Shown: piece after piece, positions 39,562 through 51,525 of the stretch | How the letters are laid out: each line of letters starts with the position of its first letter | Numbering within the stretch: position 1 is the first letter of the stretch | From: Polydactylus sextarius | Lineage: Eukaryota > Chordata > Actinopteri > Polynemidae | Length of the DNA stretch: 64,000 bases | NCBI GenBank assembly: GCA_016801845.1 | Contig: CM028920.1 | Coordinates: forward strand, 3,074,501-3,138,500 | Reading direction: 5' to 3' | Made by a program: the position numbers and the translations under genes | Notes under the pieces: generated by a model | Told to the model about the DNA's origin: nothing | Database searches by the model: none | The model's input: the letters and a program-made list of their open reading frames with translations, nothing else

Positions 39562-42167
39562 TTGCTATGTCGATAATAAAACTTAAAAGCACCCGCAAAT
39601 GTTATTGATCACTACAGTAATATAATTAACATATGAGATGATTTAACAAAAAAAAAAAAAATGAAAATAATAAAATAATGATATTGTATAACTAAGGTGT
39701 TTTGTGAGCAAAATGGGTTCATATACGGAAGAGTGTACGGCCGCAGGCGCTATCAACATGAAAAAAAAAAACAAAAAAAAAAAAACAGATTTAAAGTTCA
39801 ACTCAGTGATGATAAACAATCCATGATTTCTCTTTCTACCAGTAAGGTTCATGATTCAGTTCTCAGGAAGTGTGTTTTTTTTTTTTTTTTTTATTTCTAT
39901 TGGTTGTTTTAAAAAAAAAAAAAAAAAAAAAACCTACAAATCTGCTGGGTTTGAAAACAAAAACAAACAAACAAAAAACAAAAACATACAAAAAAAAAAA
40001 AAAAAAGGTGTCTTTACCGCGTGTTGTACGGAAGCAGTGAGGTGCCACAACTGATCAAATGAGATATTTAATGTTGTAACTGAGACGCCGGTGAGTCATT
40101 TCTAGCTGTGAAGTATTTTTACTTTGATAATCAGCTGACTGAACGTGTGTTTTGTGGTGCGATTTGTTATTTGTAAAACAGTCCAGTTTGACTTTTTTTT
40201 TTTTCTTCTTTTATCAGTTAATTGTTTCTTTGTCTTTCAGGATTAATGTGGGTTGATTTTTTTTTTTTTTTTTTGAACTTAATACAAATCTTTAATCTTG
40301 TGCAAACTTAATTCTTATCATTTATTATTTTTTAATAAAATTGATACAAAACAGGTTATATCAATTTGTGGGTAAAGGATTATTCTTATTTTTCCTTTTA
40401 TCTGTTTATCTGTTTTTTTTTTTTTTTTTTTTTTTTTCAACATGTGTGCACAAGATTCTAAGAAAAAAAAAAACAAAACACTTTTGGCCCTTCAGGGCTT
40501 CCTTACAATTAATTAGTTGGTGAGAACAAACAACTTTTTCAAAAACAAAACACGAAACTATAAAAATCGGCGTCTGGGTGAACTTTCTGAGCAGATGTTA
40601 AAGTCTCTTGATTGTTGTGGCACTCATTTGCTTCCGTACGATTTAAAACAACAAAGGTCTTATCTCGCTTAACTGCTCTTATATTTCTCTCCGTGTTCTG
40701 CTGATTTCTAATCGTCGTCGTGTTTAGTTTCCACATTTGAGCGACGACGGTAATCACGTGGATGTGTGTGGCCTCTGACTCGTTCGTGGCTTGTTTTTGC
40801 TTTTTTTTTTTTTTTTCTTGCTGAACAGTATGTGAGATTTTCTTTTCTACCGGTTAAAACGTTTTGTTTATTCGCCTCCTGGTGCGTCCTGAAACGCCGA
40901 GCGTCTTAAGACCAAATGAGCAATAAAAGACGCTCGCAAATCATCCGAAGCGTAAACGTTGCGAGTTAGGATCTGTCATGGGAGTTGTTTTTAAACTGAG
41001 GTTGGAGGAGAAAGTGAAGCATTAAAGTACTTCATGACAAACCTGCATCAATAACTTAGTACAAAAACATAAAAGACTGTTCTATGGACTAACTGCTGCT
41101 ACCCTTCCCCAGAGTCTCCCTAAATAATCAAATGCACAATCAGCACTGTTTTGGATCTTCTGTTTCTCACTATTCCTTGTAGATATTTCTTGTTTCAAAT
41201 ACCCAAAATCTATAAATGGAACATTTTTGACCCCTGTCCACGGGTATGTGTGTGTGTTTATAACGTGGTCATCAGTATCTGGACGGCGTTTGTGGATTGT
41301 TTTTGACGTGGGACTGGGGTGATCAACTGAACGCATGTAGAACAGATACTCTGAGCTTGTTCTTTGTCGTGATGGTCGTTGGTTCGGTCAGTTTTGTTCG
41401 TGTTTGTTTCTTTCGTCACTATCGACGGGAGGAGGAAAAAAAAAAAAAAAAAAACCAAACCATGGAAGCTCATTCCCACCATGAATTTGACCTTGTATTT
41501 CATCATTTCAACCTCAAGATATATCTATATAATAGTAACTGTGTATTACTGTCTGAACTTTACCACAACGACAGTTCTGCCTTAGCGAGTCAAAGCTCTG
41601 ACGCGTCGTCGTTGTTTTGACTTTGACTTCAAATCAGAAAAAAACTGCGATTACATATGATGATAAACGTCACAAGTGGCATAAATTTGAACCGGTTGCC
41701 GTGGCGGCGATGAGCTTCCGTAGTCAGACTTCTTCCTGTAGTGATGAAGATCAGGCTGGAGTTGGATATGTTTTTTTTTTTTTTTTTTATGTTTTTTTTT
41801 TTTATTTTCTCTTTTTTTTTTTTTTTTCTTGGATACTAACACGGGTCTTTTGTATGTGATAGTCCCCCCCTAATTATATTAAACCAGTATATTGTGGTGC
41901 TATATATATTTGATAAAAATGACTTAATGTATTGGGATTACTATTGTCTGAAAATACTTGTGAATTGAGAGGGTTATGGTGCAAAATTTATTTTCGATAC
42001 AAATGAAAAATAATCTATGTTAATAGTTAAAAATCTATTGATATTAACACTGACCCTTGAGGTACATTATTAGATTGCAGTTTAAAAGTTTGTACATCTT
42101 TTTGATAGTGTATACTAGTTTCCTTTCATATGGTAAATTTGTGCTGTGATCAAGCTTTGATAGACTT

Positions 42168-42177
42168 TGTAAATAAA
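42168..42177 (+). terminator. mbtd1: mbtd1 poly(A) signal overlapping a Pumilio-type element
   Basis: TGTAAATA at 42168-42175 overlaps AATAAA at 42172-42177, followed by T- and GT-rich sequence (ATTGGTTGTAATGG). It is one of two clustered signals at the end of the UTR. Confidence 0.45.
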
Positions 42178-42303
42178 GCCAAATGTTTGGATCATAATAT
42201 TGGTTGTAATGGACGGCTTCTTTGTTTACAAGCGTTGCAAACTGTTTCCGCATGGCTGTGAAAGTTTATCTGGTGATTTTTGTAAGATCTGACTTTTACA
42301 CTG

Positions 42304-42309
42304 AATAAA
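42304..42309 (+). terminator. mbtd1: Distal mbtd1 poly(A) signal
   Basis: AATAAA in an A-rich context, followed by GTTGAGTCTCTTTGTC. It is the last good signal on this strand before the Tc1 transposon. Confidence 0.5.
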
Positions 42310-42320
42310 AAAAAAGGCGT

Positions 42321-42740
42321 ATGACTTCAAGACACTGTTGAGTCTCTTTGTCACGTTCGGCAAACACACTGTGATATGATGGAATGTGTTTTTTACCCAT
42401 CAGTCATCTGTGATCACCAGTTTGAATGGACGATGCTGGTTGTGTTTTACTGCTGATCACTTTCTTGCGTCTCTCCTTGATCAACTTAACATCAACTCTG
42501 ATCAACGCCACCAGAGTAAACGTTTTCCGTTACAAGGTTAAGTCCTGTTTTTGAAAAAAAAAAAAAAAAAAAATACTATTGGATGAAACATGACTCTGCT
42601 CACAGTGATGTGTGTTAAGAGTCGTCAGGTGTCTAGTTTTTCAGCACCACAGGTCTGATCAGAGGTCAGCGTGAGATGATCATTAACTACAGATACATGC
42701 TGAATTGACTGGGTAATAGCTTGAATAAGCAGGTATTAGA

Positions 42741-42792
<52 letters not shown>

Positions 42793-43319
42793 TATATATA
42801 TATACTGGTTAACTAACAGGAGAGGTAGAAAGATAAATACGTTAAACTAGGACCACTGGTGCTAAAAACTGTCGATTCCACTTTTATTAGCTGCAGTTTC
42901 ATTCTAAATGTCTCTGTATCTGAACAGTGCGACTACAGACATGATTGTGGAATTGCAGCTGTGAGGAAATCACTTCCCACTTTGACTCCTGTTTTACAGT
43001 ATGAACAGGATCTCCTTGCTGAAATCATTACTTGAGTTTATACTAGTTAGTTCTTGCAAAACCACAGTGCCTTGTTTGAAGGCAACATAGGTCTACTGTT
43101 CTTCTGTCTGTGTCAAAGTGATGTGTCAGAGTTGGTTGAATATTCCCACAGACCATGTTTCTCCATGGAAACTCGAAAAATTACAAGGAAGTTAAACTGA
43201 AAAAGACATGTCCATACTGAGAACTACTCAGAAGTAAGAGTGATTTTAACAACAGGCTTGGTACATTTTGGAATATAAAATGCATTTTTAGGCTTGCTAT
43301 ATATCAAATATAGTAAAAA
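42321..43319. other. mbtd1-Tc1 spacer with AT palindrome
   Basis: Non-coding spacer. The notable item is a (TA)22 tract with flanking AAGAC and GTCTT arms at 42740-42793, listed separately. Nothing else was recognised. Confidence 0.5.
42740..42793. repeat. 54-bp perfect AT palindrome
   Basis: AAGAC, then (TA)22, then GTCTT. The arms outside the dinucleotide repeat are also inverted, so the whole is a perfect palindrome able to extrude a cruciform. Confidence 0.9.
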
Positions 43320-44684
43320 ATGGGGTGGTCAAAAATATCAGCCCCCGTGTGAATGTTTGCTTTCAAAACACATCTAATTAACCAATCAGCTTTCAAACCA
43401 CATCTGTGCAGTCAACTGGCTTCCTAACAACATTCAATCAGCATAAAAGGACTTCAAGGAACAAGGCACTTGAACATGAGAGGGTCTACTTTTACTCAAC
43501 ATGCCAAAGAAAAGGAAAATCAGTCTGTAGCTCAGAAAGAAGATAGTGGAGGCTCATGATAAGGGGGAAGGCTACACTGCCATTTCTAAGCATTTCAGTG
43601 TCTAGAACTGCTGCACGTTGCATCATCGCCAAGTACAAGGAGACAAATTCTGTAAGAAAACAAACCTGGATGTGGTCGTAAGCACAAGATTTCAAGAACT
43701 CTTGAAATCTAGTCCGAGAGAGAAAATAGTCAGATGTGAGCAACGATGCCAAGATGATTGTGATGGTTCGGGAGTTGATGTTTCAAGGAACACAGTTGTG
43801 AGGGCTCTTCATCGTCCCATCGTTCCCTTTGCTCAAAGAGCAGCACATCATAGCCCGACTGAGGTTTTCCCGTGAACATTTGAAAGCTAAAGATGAGTTT
43901 TGGAAATCTGTGCTTGGGTCTGATGAGACTAAACTGGAACTGTTTGGACACATGGATGTTGCTTATGTTTGCCGAAGAAAGGAAGAGGCTTTCAACCCTA
44001 GAAACACACTTCCCACAGTTAAACATGGTGGTGGGAGCATCATGCTGTAGGGCTGTTTTGCAGCCTCAGGCACAGGATTTGGGTGCATGGCATCACGAAA
44101 AAGGAAAAGTATATTGATATTTTGAGGGAGAATACGCAGATATCTGCTCGTAGTCTAGCCTTAGGTTGTCACTGGGTCTTCCAACAAGACCATGACCCAA
44201 AGCATACAGCGAAATTAGTCCAACAGTTCCTCTAGGTTACTAAAACCAAGGTCTTAGAGCGGCCCGCAGAGCCCAGACCTTAATCCTGTTAAGAATCTGT
44301 GGCGGGTGCTCAAAGTGAATGTCAATGCTTGGGAACCATGCAACTTGGACCAGCTAGGACAATTTGCAATGAATTTGAAGAATGGGCCAAAATCCCTCAG
44401 GGTCCTGTGCCAACCTAGTAAAGAACTAAGAGGTTGTTGTCAGTTGTGGCTCAAAGGGTACACTTTTGACTATTAATGACCAGGGGGCTAATAATTTTAG
44501 ATGTCGCATTTTTGCCTGGTTTCAACTCAGTGTATCAATAAAATATCCTAATTACACTTACTGGACATTGTCTTTATAGCTTGTTTCCAAAAATAACAAA
44601 CACTTGTTAATGGTCATTTTCATGGAGAAATCAAGAGAGTTGTCTAATTTCATAAGTGGGGGCTAATAATTTTGGCCTCAACTG
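43320..44684 (+). mobile_element. Decayed Tc1-like DNA transposon
   Basis: The right end, (GGGGGCTAATAATTTT)GGCCTCAACTG before TA at 44685, is matched inversely at the left end near 43325-43346 with 18 of 22 bases the same. The 16-base GGGGGCTAATAATTTT occurs twice near the right end (44483-44498 and 44658-44673), as in IR/DR-type Tc1 elements. Inside are a start-like MPKKRKIS at 43501, a helix-turn-helix-like region, LGSDETKLELFGH (first catalytic Asp) and QQDHDPKHTAKLV (second Asp). The third motif reads SPDLNPVKNLW, with Lys in place of the Glu. Stops and frame changes throughout mark it as dead. Confidence 0.88.
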
Positions 44685-44857
44685 TAAATCTACAAGTAAA
44701 CACAGGTTTTTTTTTTTTTTTGTTAAATATTAACTGAGGATGTTTACAGCATAGAAGCCTATATAAACCAGTTACATTTAAAACCAGGGTTGGTCACCAC
44801 AGGATCACATGTACAGTAAAGAGTGTAACAGTCATGAGACAGCTGCATTGCGTCCAT

Positions 44858-44863
44858 TTTATT
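44858..44863 (-). terminator. nme2: nme2 poly(A) signal
   Basis: TTTATT on the plus strand, AATAAA on the minus strand, about 335 nt past the stop codon of the minus-strand kinase gene. Confidence 0.6.
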
Positions 44864-45194
44864 GGGAAGCAGATCACCTTTAAACAAAAACAGTCAAAGA
44901 CAGAGGTTTCGAGTCATTAACTGTACTTTCATGGAAAGAGTGGTGGAATGTTTCTAAAGGGAATGAGCTCAGGAATGAACACACACACACTGGACCCTGA
45001 TCTCTGCAGAGACCAGGTCCCAGTACAGTATGATGATGAGTAGAGGAACAGGAAGGGACGTGTGGAAAATGGGACATGAAGAATAGTCGGTTCTTCTCCC
45101 CTCTAGGCTACGGACGAAAAACAGGAAATCTGAGGCAAAAGTTTTCAGTGGTTTCCGACCAGCATGTGAGGATTGCTGCAGCACCAGGGACAGC

Positions 45195-47286
45195 TTAGTA
45201 AAGCCAGCTGAAGGCACAGCTAGTGTAGCTGACCAGCTCCTCCTGTTTGAACCAGAGGGCAATCTCCTTGTTGGCACTCTCCACTGAGTCACTGCCATGG
45301 ATGATGTTCCTGTGAAAAGAAAACATTGTGAGAAAACGCACAGAGACAAATCCTCAGTGACGTGAGGGTCACAACCTGCAGACTGTTGGGAAGTCTCGGC
45401 TACACTCACTTGCTGACGTCGATGCAGAAGTCTCCTCTGATGGTTCCGGGCTTGGAGTCAGCGGGGTTGGTCTCACCCAGCATCACTCTGCCGGTCTTCA
45501 CCACACCTTTGCCTTCCCACACCTGAAACGCACGCATGATGAGAACACAGGCAGCTGCTGGTATAACACAAACCAAGCAGTCATCTGGGCAACACCACCG
45601 TTTTAATTCATCATACGGTCTTGTAACGATGTGTTGTGTTCTTACCATGGCAACCACTGGACCAGAGCTCATGTAGCCGATGAGGGTTTTGAAGAATGGT
45701 CTGTCCTTGAGGTCAATGTAGTGCTGATTGAGGAGATCCTCAGAGGCCTGGAGCAGAGACAACATGACAGTTTACTACATGTTCGTTTCCATGATGCTGC
45801 GTCAATCAGTGGTCTGTTCATCTACAGCGTGAACTGGGATATTAGTGTTTAGGAACCAAAACAACCTCAATGACAGTTTCCATCAAAATCATAACATAAC
45901 AGTAAAAGGCTGTGGTGTATTATTCATAATGCCCTGCCTCCATTGATCATGTCTGTATGTGTCTGATTTAATTGGTTTTCTCTAAGTTGTACAGCTGTGC
46001 TTCCTCTAATGAGCCGTCGTTAGACTTAAATTAAAATGGTTTAAGTTTTGACAAAGCAGTGTGGTCCCCGTTTTAACAGTTCACCTACTGAGGACATCCT
46101 GTTGATTTTAAACTCGGTGCAGGTGGAACAGAGCCAACAAACACCCTCGTGGATGACACTTAAGAGTCTTTATCAGATCAGTATCTGATTGGCTGACGCA
46201 CCCGAAGATGCAACGTTCTTTGTCCACATCATAAAATAATTGTTTCCACCATCAGTTACATTTGAGAATAAGAGCAATAGCATCAATCAGCAGCTCGGTG
46301 CATCCTCTTTACCATTAGTCACGAATCCGTGTCCAACAGACTCCTACTTCATACACACACATATACATACATACAGACACACACACACCCCCCTCCTTGA
46401 CCTTATGAAAGTGACCCACCCTCCCTGTCTGTTCACAGCTCAGATAACATCTGGTTACATGGTCAATACAGCCAACTGTAATGTTAGTCACAAGTTGTAT
46501 GACCAAGGATCCTGTAAGCAGATATAACCAGTCGGACCAGTATGATGTAAATGGGAAAAATGTCCATCCATTGTTTAATACCTGGTGGTTATGGCTGACA
46601 AATGCAGTCTGAAATCCAAGCACTAAAGACTTGAGAGCTCAAGATGTCCGACTTTAAATTGAAAGCAGTTCAGTATCACTTCCCCTGGTTGCTGTTCTAA
46701 TGCAGCAGGAGGCCAAACACAGGATAGACCAGCAGCGCAATTAACCACTTGATACCAGGATTAATGCCAGCAGTTAATCTGACCAGCCAACAGGTTATTT
46801 TAAACATCCCCCTCACATAACAGAGGTTTAAACATGAACCACACTTCATGGTAAAGGTAAAGTAAAGGTAGGTCAACTCATGGTAAAGGTCGAGTCCCAC
46901 TCTACTGTCGTCCAAGGATCAGAAGACATTCAGTGCTCATTGGCTGCGCTACAGTCAGGAATAGATGAGCAGGCTAATCAGCTCACCGGAGGTCTTAACT
47001 GTCACACTGTACACTCCAAGATCACCTGCCTCTTGTGTACGGTTAAAAATAACCCTGTCATTATGAAAGCTGCCAATTTCAAACCGTTCCTGAACCAATG
47101 GAAAGCTAAAAGTAAGAAAAGAAAGAAATGGAAAAAAATAAATAAATATGTACTTACATGGAGCATCTTCAGGCCCACAAGCTTGAAGCCTTTCATCTCG
47201 AACCTCTTGATGATCTCGCCAATGATGCCCCTCTGCACGCCATCGGGCTTGATGGCCAGAAAAGTACGTTCCTTCAGCTCAGCCAT
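45195..47286 (-). CDS. nme2: Nucleoside diphosphate kinase (NME1/NME2 type)
   Basis: Minus-strand coding exons in transcript order: 47286-47158, 45747-45646, 45522-45410, 45309-45195; 459 nt, 152 aa, all introns GT-AG. The enzyme transfers the gamma phosphate from ATP to nucleoside diphosphates through a phosphohistidine. The sequence starts MAELKERTFLAIKPDGVQRG, contains DRPFF and SGPVVAM, then GETNPADSKPGTIRGDFC, and the active-site motif NIIHGSDSVESA with the catalytic His near residue 119. It ends YTSCAFSWLY, lacking the terminal Glu of the mammalian protein. Length equals human NME1/NME2. No frame break. The acceptor TTTGTTTTCAG lies 4 nt before the ATG. It is convergent with mbtd1, as in human. 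Whether it is the nme1 or nme2 orthologue cannot be settled here. Confidence 0.95.
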
Positions 47287-49356
47287 GATTCTGAAAACAA
47301 AGCAGGAAGAAAAAAAACAAAAACAGGATGAAGACAAAAATAACGTGCAACCTGCAGGAGGAGCGAGCTGAGAGGCACTCACGCCGTTTGGCTGCGTGTG
47401 GCACCGTTGGTAGAGGGGCCGGCTGCCGAGGGCCCCGACCCCATCGCTGAGCCAACGCATAAAGACACAGCCCAGGTGGATCTGACAGTGCAGCAACCTG
47501 AAGGACTGTGACTGACTGCAGGCCACGCCTACACAGCAAAGACCTTTATCCCTACACGCCACAGTTCTTCCTGCTCACGCTACAAAGATGTAGTGACTCA
47601 GAAAAGCGATGACCTCATAGAACAAATATTTACATCCCAAATTAACTTTGACAGTTTCGATTTGCCATCAGGTACTAAAGGATTAGTTAAAAATCAAATG
47701 GTGTTCAACAGGGGCACTTCATTCAATTCTAATCAAATTGATGTATCCTAAAGAGCAGAGCTGAAACAGGTTATTTATTTCAGTCAGTTCAGCTGTGTTG
47801 TACTTTTATAGTTCTATAGTCTTTGTCACATTTAGAAAAAAAAAGTTCTCCAGTACTCTGCTGCTGGACTTTTGATCAGACCAAAACATTAGACTGAAGA
47901 AACGTGTAAGTGACATGTCCATATTTGTGAGCTCTAGAGAATTAAAAGAAAAACTAATATCAAGTCTAAATTCCACCCACTAATAATAATGAAAAATCAT
48001 TTTACAGCCCGAAAGTTATTTATGCAAACAAAGTTGTTGTTTTGTTTCCTCTGCACTACAGGTAATCCTGAGCCTCATTTGATTAAGGTTGACTGGTTGA
48101 CCCAAACAAAGGAATAAGAGTCACCTTACTTGGCAAATACAAATCAAACACCAAAACCCACAGTTCAATGTAGAACTGGGGGATGACAATACAAAAAAAA
48201 CCCAGCACCACTGTTTGTAGCTGTGACTGTAGCAGTATCAGTATATTCTTTGCCCCAAAATATTGTCTAGATTAGACTTAGGGTGGGTTTCAGACAATAC
48301 CAGCTTTGCATTGTTAAAACCGGTTGTTGCAGATGGTGGTTTTACCAGCTCAGAGCTGATGTGGTCTCCTCACTGCTGCAGCAGTTTTATAAACCACAGA
48401 CACACTGATCTCAATGACTTTGCACTGAGAGCTGAAGAACTGGCCAAAATGTCACTGCCAACGTTGACTCTATTGCTCTGAAAGGACACTGCAACTTCAT
48501 ATAAATAGTCGTCATACATGACAATAAAATGTGCATTTCAAATCTAAGTTCCATTAGATTGAGGGAGGGAAAGAAACAACCGTTCTGCTATTAGATCATT
48601 TACTTCCGTCCCTGAATCCAATTTGCTCTGCACTTGCGCACTGCAAGTGAGCAAATTACATGAGGGTATGAACTAACTGAGGTTAAGTCCAGCTGTTGGA
48701 GCAGGAACAAAGCATTGTAGCATGACCAGGGCCAGTAGTCAAGTTCAAGTTCATGTGTGCAGACAATTATGGGCTGAACGCCGCGTGCTTCCACATTCAG
48801 AGCCTCGCGCCGATTAATGGCGTTTTATCTGCCGCTGTCCACACTTGACAGTCGTTGTCATAATCCTAGCCCACGAAACCGACTCCCTAAGCAGAAAGCT
48901 TTTCACGCTGCGTATAGCCCACACCTTCCCCACGGAACCAGCTCTCGTGCAGAAACGAGCGCGAGGAACATTCAGGGACCGTGAGAGCAGGCCCGGGCCT
49001 TCACCGCCACATGGTCTTTTGTTCGCGCTGCTGGAGGAAAAAAAAAAATCATGTCTAGTGCAGCGTGGCGGAGAAAAAAAAAAAAAACGCCCTACCGAGA
49101 CCTAAAAAAATACAAACTCGGAAACAATTTGTCACACAGTTTCAGTTCCTTGGCGTAGCCTTGAAATAAATGACACACAGGTGAGTTTAACCAAGTTACA
49201 CTTCACTGCCTGGAAAAGCCGACTTCAATATAAATGTACTAAAACTACCTAAACACTCTAGTTTTCCACTCGTCTGCACAAACAACAGGCTAAACAACGA
49301 GGAAACGGCACATTCCTGCGCACACGACGGGAATTCATTAGATTAGACTGTATTAC

Positions 49357-49412
49357 CTTGACAGTGACGCTCCGCAGACAGACAGTAGCTGCTCAGGTTG
49401 ATGTGGGGAGAG
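49357..49412 (-). other. nme2: Non-coding first exon of nme2
   Basis: On the minus strand, GCGTCACTGTCAAG is followed by donor GTAATA (plus-strand TATTAC at 49351-49356). Upstream lies a CG-rich stretch with a TATA-like GGATAAAAC (plus-strand GTTTTATCC near 49437-49445), which would place the start around 49410. The intron from here to 47290 contains no other exon I can support. The 5' boundary is approximate. Confidence 0.6.
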
Positions 49413-49520
49413 GACCTACGCAGGCAGCGCAGCCGCGTTTTATCCACGGAGGCGGAGACTGACGGACGGCAAGTCAGAGGAGACCAAAGGGACGAAGAGC
49501 GAGACGAGGCGGCGCCAGAT
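49413..49520 (-). promoter_or_regulatory. nme2: nme2 core promoter
   Basis: CG-rich segment with a TATA-like GGATAAAAC on the minus strand about 30 bp before the inferred start. A CA microsatellite begins about 80 bp further out. Confidence 0.5.
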
Positions 49521-49596
49521 TCGTGACAAATCACTACACTTTAAACATTTATACATTCGTTTATTTTTTCCACTTTTGTGGACATCAGTTTTTAAT

Positions 49597-49597
<1 letters not shown>

Positions 49598-49687
<90 letters not shown>

Positions 49688-49710
49688 ATAAATGTGTGTG
49701 TGTGTGTGCA
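49598..49710. repeat. Compound (CA)n-(TA)n-(TG)n microsatellite
   Basis: About 36 CA units, then a TA tract, then about 8-9 TG units. The two ends are complementary and could fold back. It lies roughly 190-300 bp upstream of the inferred nme2 start. Confidence 0.9.
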
Positions 49711-51489
49711 TATAATTATATATATTGTGCGCATATACTGTACAATTCTATAAACATTCTTAGTCATATTTCTGTGCCCCATATATTTTGGTTATGAGTA
49801 ACTGTCATGAAACAGCCGATCTTCGTTCACACTTAATGTGTCAAACAGGGGAAAGGCAGCTGATGAAGAGACCGGACTATCTTATCCTTATACTAATACT
49901 ATTAATACTAATACTAATAAAAATTTAATCATATGGGCCAGAGTACAGTCTGTTATTTTATCACGATACAAATGAGCAAAGACGAAGCCCGATTAAACAC
50001 GTACACAGTCATTTACAAATAAATTAAAGGTGTCACTATGAGGACTGGCAGCACAAGGCAGGGAAGTGTTCTAATTTACAGCCTGTCTCCCTGTTAAATC
50101 AAATCAACATTATAACATGATAACTTGCCCACAGATTTGGCATCAGTGAGGATGTGAAGGTAAAGGTCATTCAATCATGTCAATATAATAAATATACATT
50201 AATATACTACTTCAGGTGTCTCCACAGATACAGATGTTCTGTGGTTTTTAACATTCTTACATTCTTTTCCCTCAGACTCTCATCCTTTTCATGTGACAAA
50301 CAATGGACGTCATGCTTTTTATCTGCATGACATCCCTACTGTCCAGCCATTCTACCATAAATAGATAGACTGATAGTGCTGTCTGTTACAGTGATCACTG
50401 ACTTAGACCCATCTTTTCCCAGTTGGTTCAATATGAGCTGGCAGGTAAGCTGAGTCCTGCTGGGTGCAAACCTCCATCTTTTTTTTTTTTTTTTTTTTTT
50501 TTTACAATTATTGTGACTGTTTTGCTTCTGGGAACGTTCAAAGCATTAGAAATGATTTTCTACCTCTGTCCTGATCTACATCAGCACAGAGCTATTACAC
50601 AGCTCTACGGGGAGTTGTTTGGATTCATGGTTTGGTTTGTGTGCTGACATTCACTGTGAATTGTGGGACCCATATATACACATTCACATTCAGTTTACCA
50701 CACGGGGGTTTCGATAAAGTAAACATAAACAGCACGTATGGTTCATTCAGATCCATTACAGTATTGAATCTGTGCTGCACCGTCAGGGTTTCAGCTGATC
50801 ATCATCATCATGTTCAGGCTGTTGCTGTGTAAACACATCTGTAATCCTGGAACCATGATAAGATGATTTGACTCACACATGCATGTTCACATGAAAAGTA
50901 CACACATGTATTGTAAATATAGTTTATACCATAAAATGAAGCTTTTAAGAGGAATTATAGTTTCAAATCTGCAGCTTAACAACATAAAAAAAAAATAATC
51001 TCAATATATCATATAATATTGAGTCCATCTTGAAATGTAGCTCTTACCTAAGGCCTAAGGTATTACCTCCTCACTCACTTTGCCCTATGCAGATTAATGG
51101 AGTTCTCTGAGCCTGACTCCCTGGCAGGATGAAAATATAATATATGTCAGCTCTGACCAAACCTCTGAGATTGAATCTGCTTTGAAACATTATGTTTTCA
51201 CCCTTTACTTCCTTGGCTGGTTGCCACTGGCTCTAATGAATGCTGAGACAGCAGCACTGAGTGAGACCCAGAGTGTATCTCTCCACACAGGAGTAGTTGT
51301 GGCCCTGCTACCTGTGATTAACTCAAATTATTAGATGGGTGGAGAACAAACTGTGGAGTAACACAGAGTCTCTGTTTGACATCACTTTGGGTGCATGAAG
51401 AACTATTTAAGTGAGATATACTGTGTTGTAAACATGCATATGCATGCAATTATGTCTGACCACTTTCCTTTTCTCAGATGCTCCTTCTG

Positions 51490-51525
<36 letters not shown>

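Larger units (their letters stand above)
35702..42320 (+). other. mbtd1: Long mbtd1 3' UTR
   Basis: About 6.6 kb with no supported open frame, ending at AATAAA 42304-42309. It is extraordinarily rich in T-runs and A-runs (for example near 36734-36764, 37201-37240, 38756-38790, 39340-39430, 39878-39931, 40258-40275, 40411-40437 and 41770-41826). It also has (TTA)n at about 39530-39560, TA repeats at about 39096-39145, and paired (AC)n/(GT)n tracts near 36300-36360. No gene or promoter is visible inside. Its continuity as one UTR is inferred from the lack of an earlier clear end. Confidence 0.55.

Noticed and set aside
47002..47562. 186-codon minus-strand open frame
   Set aside because: It is the nme2 first coding exon extended into its introns; upstream residues are not conserved.
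49440..49782. His/Thr and Cys/Val repeat proteins at 49.5 kb
   Set aside because: Translations of a CA/TG microsatellite.
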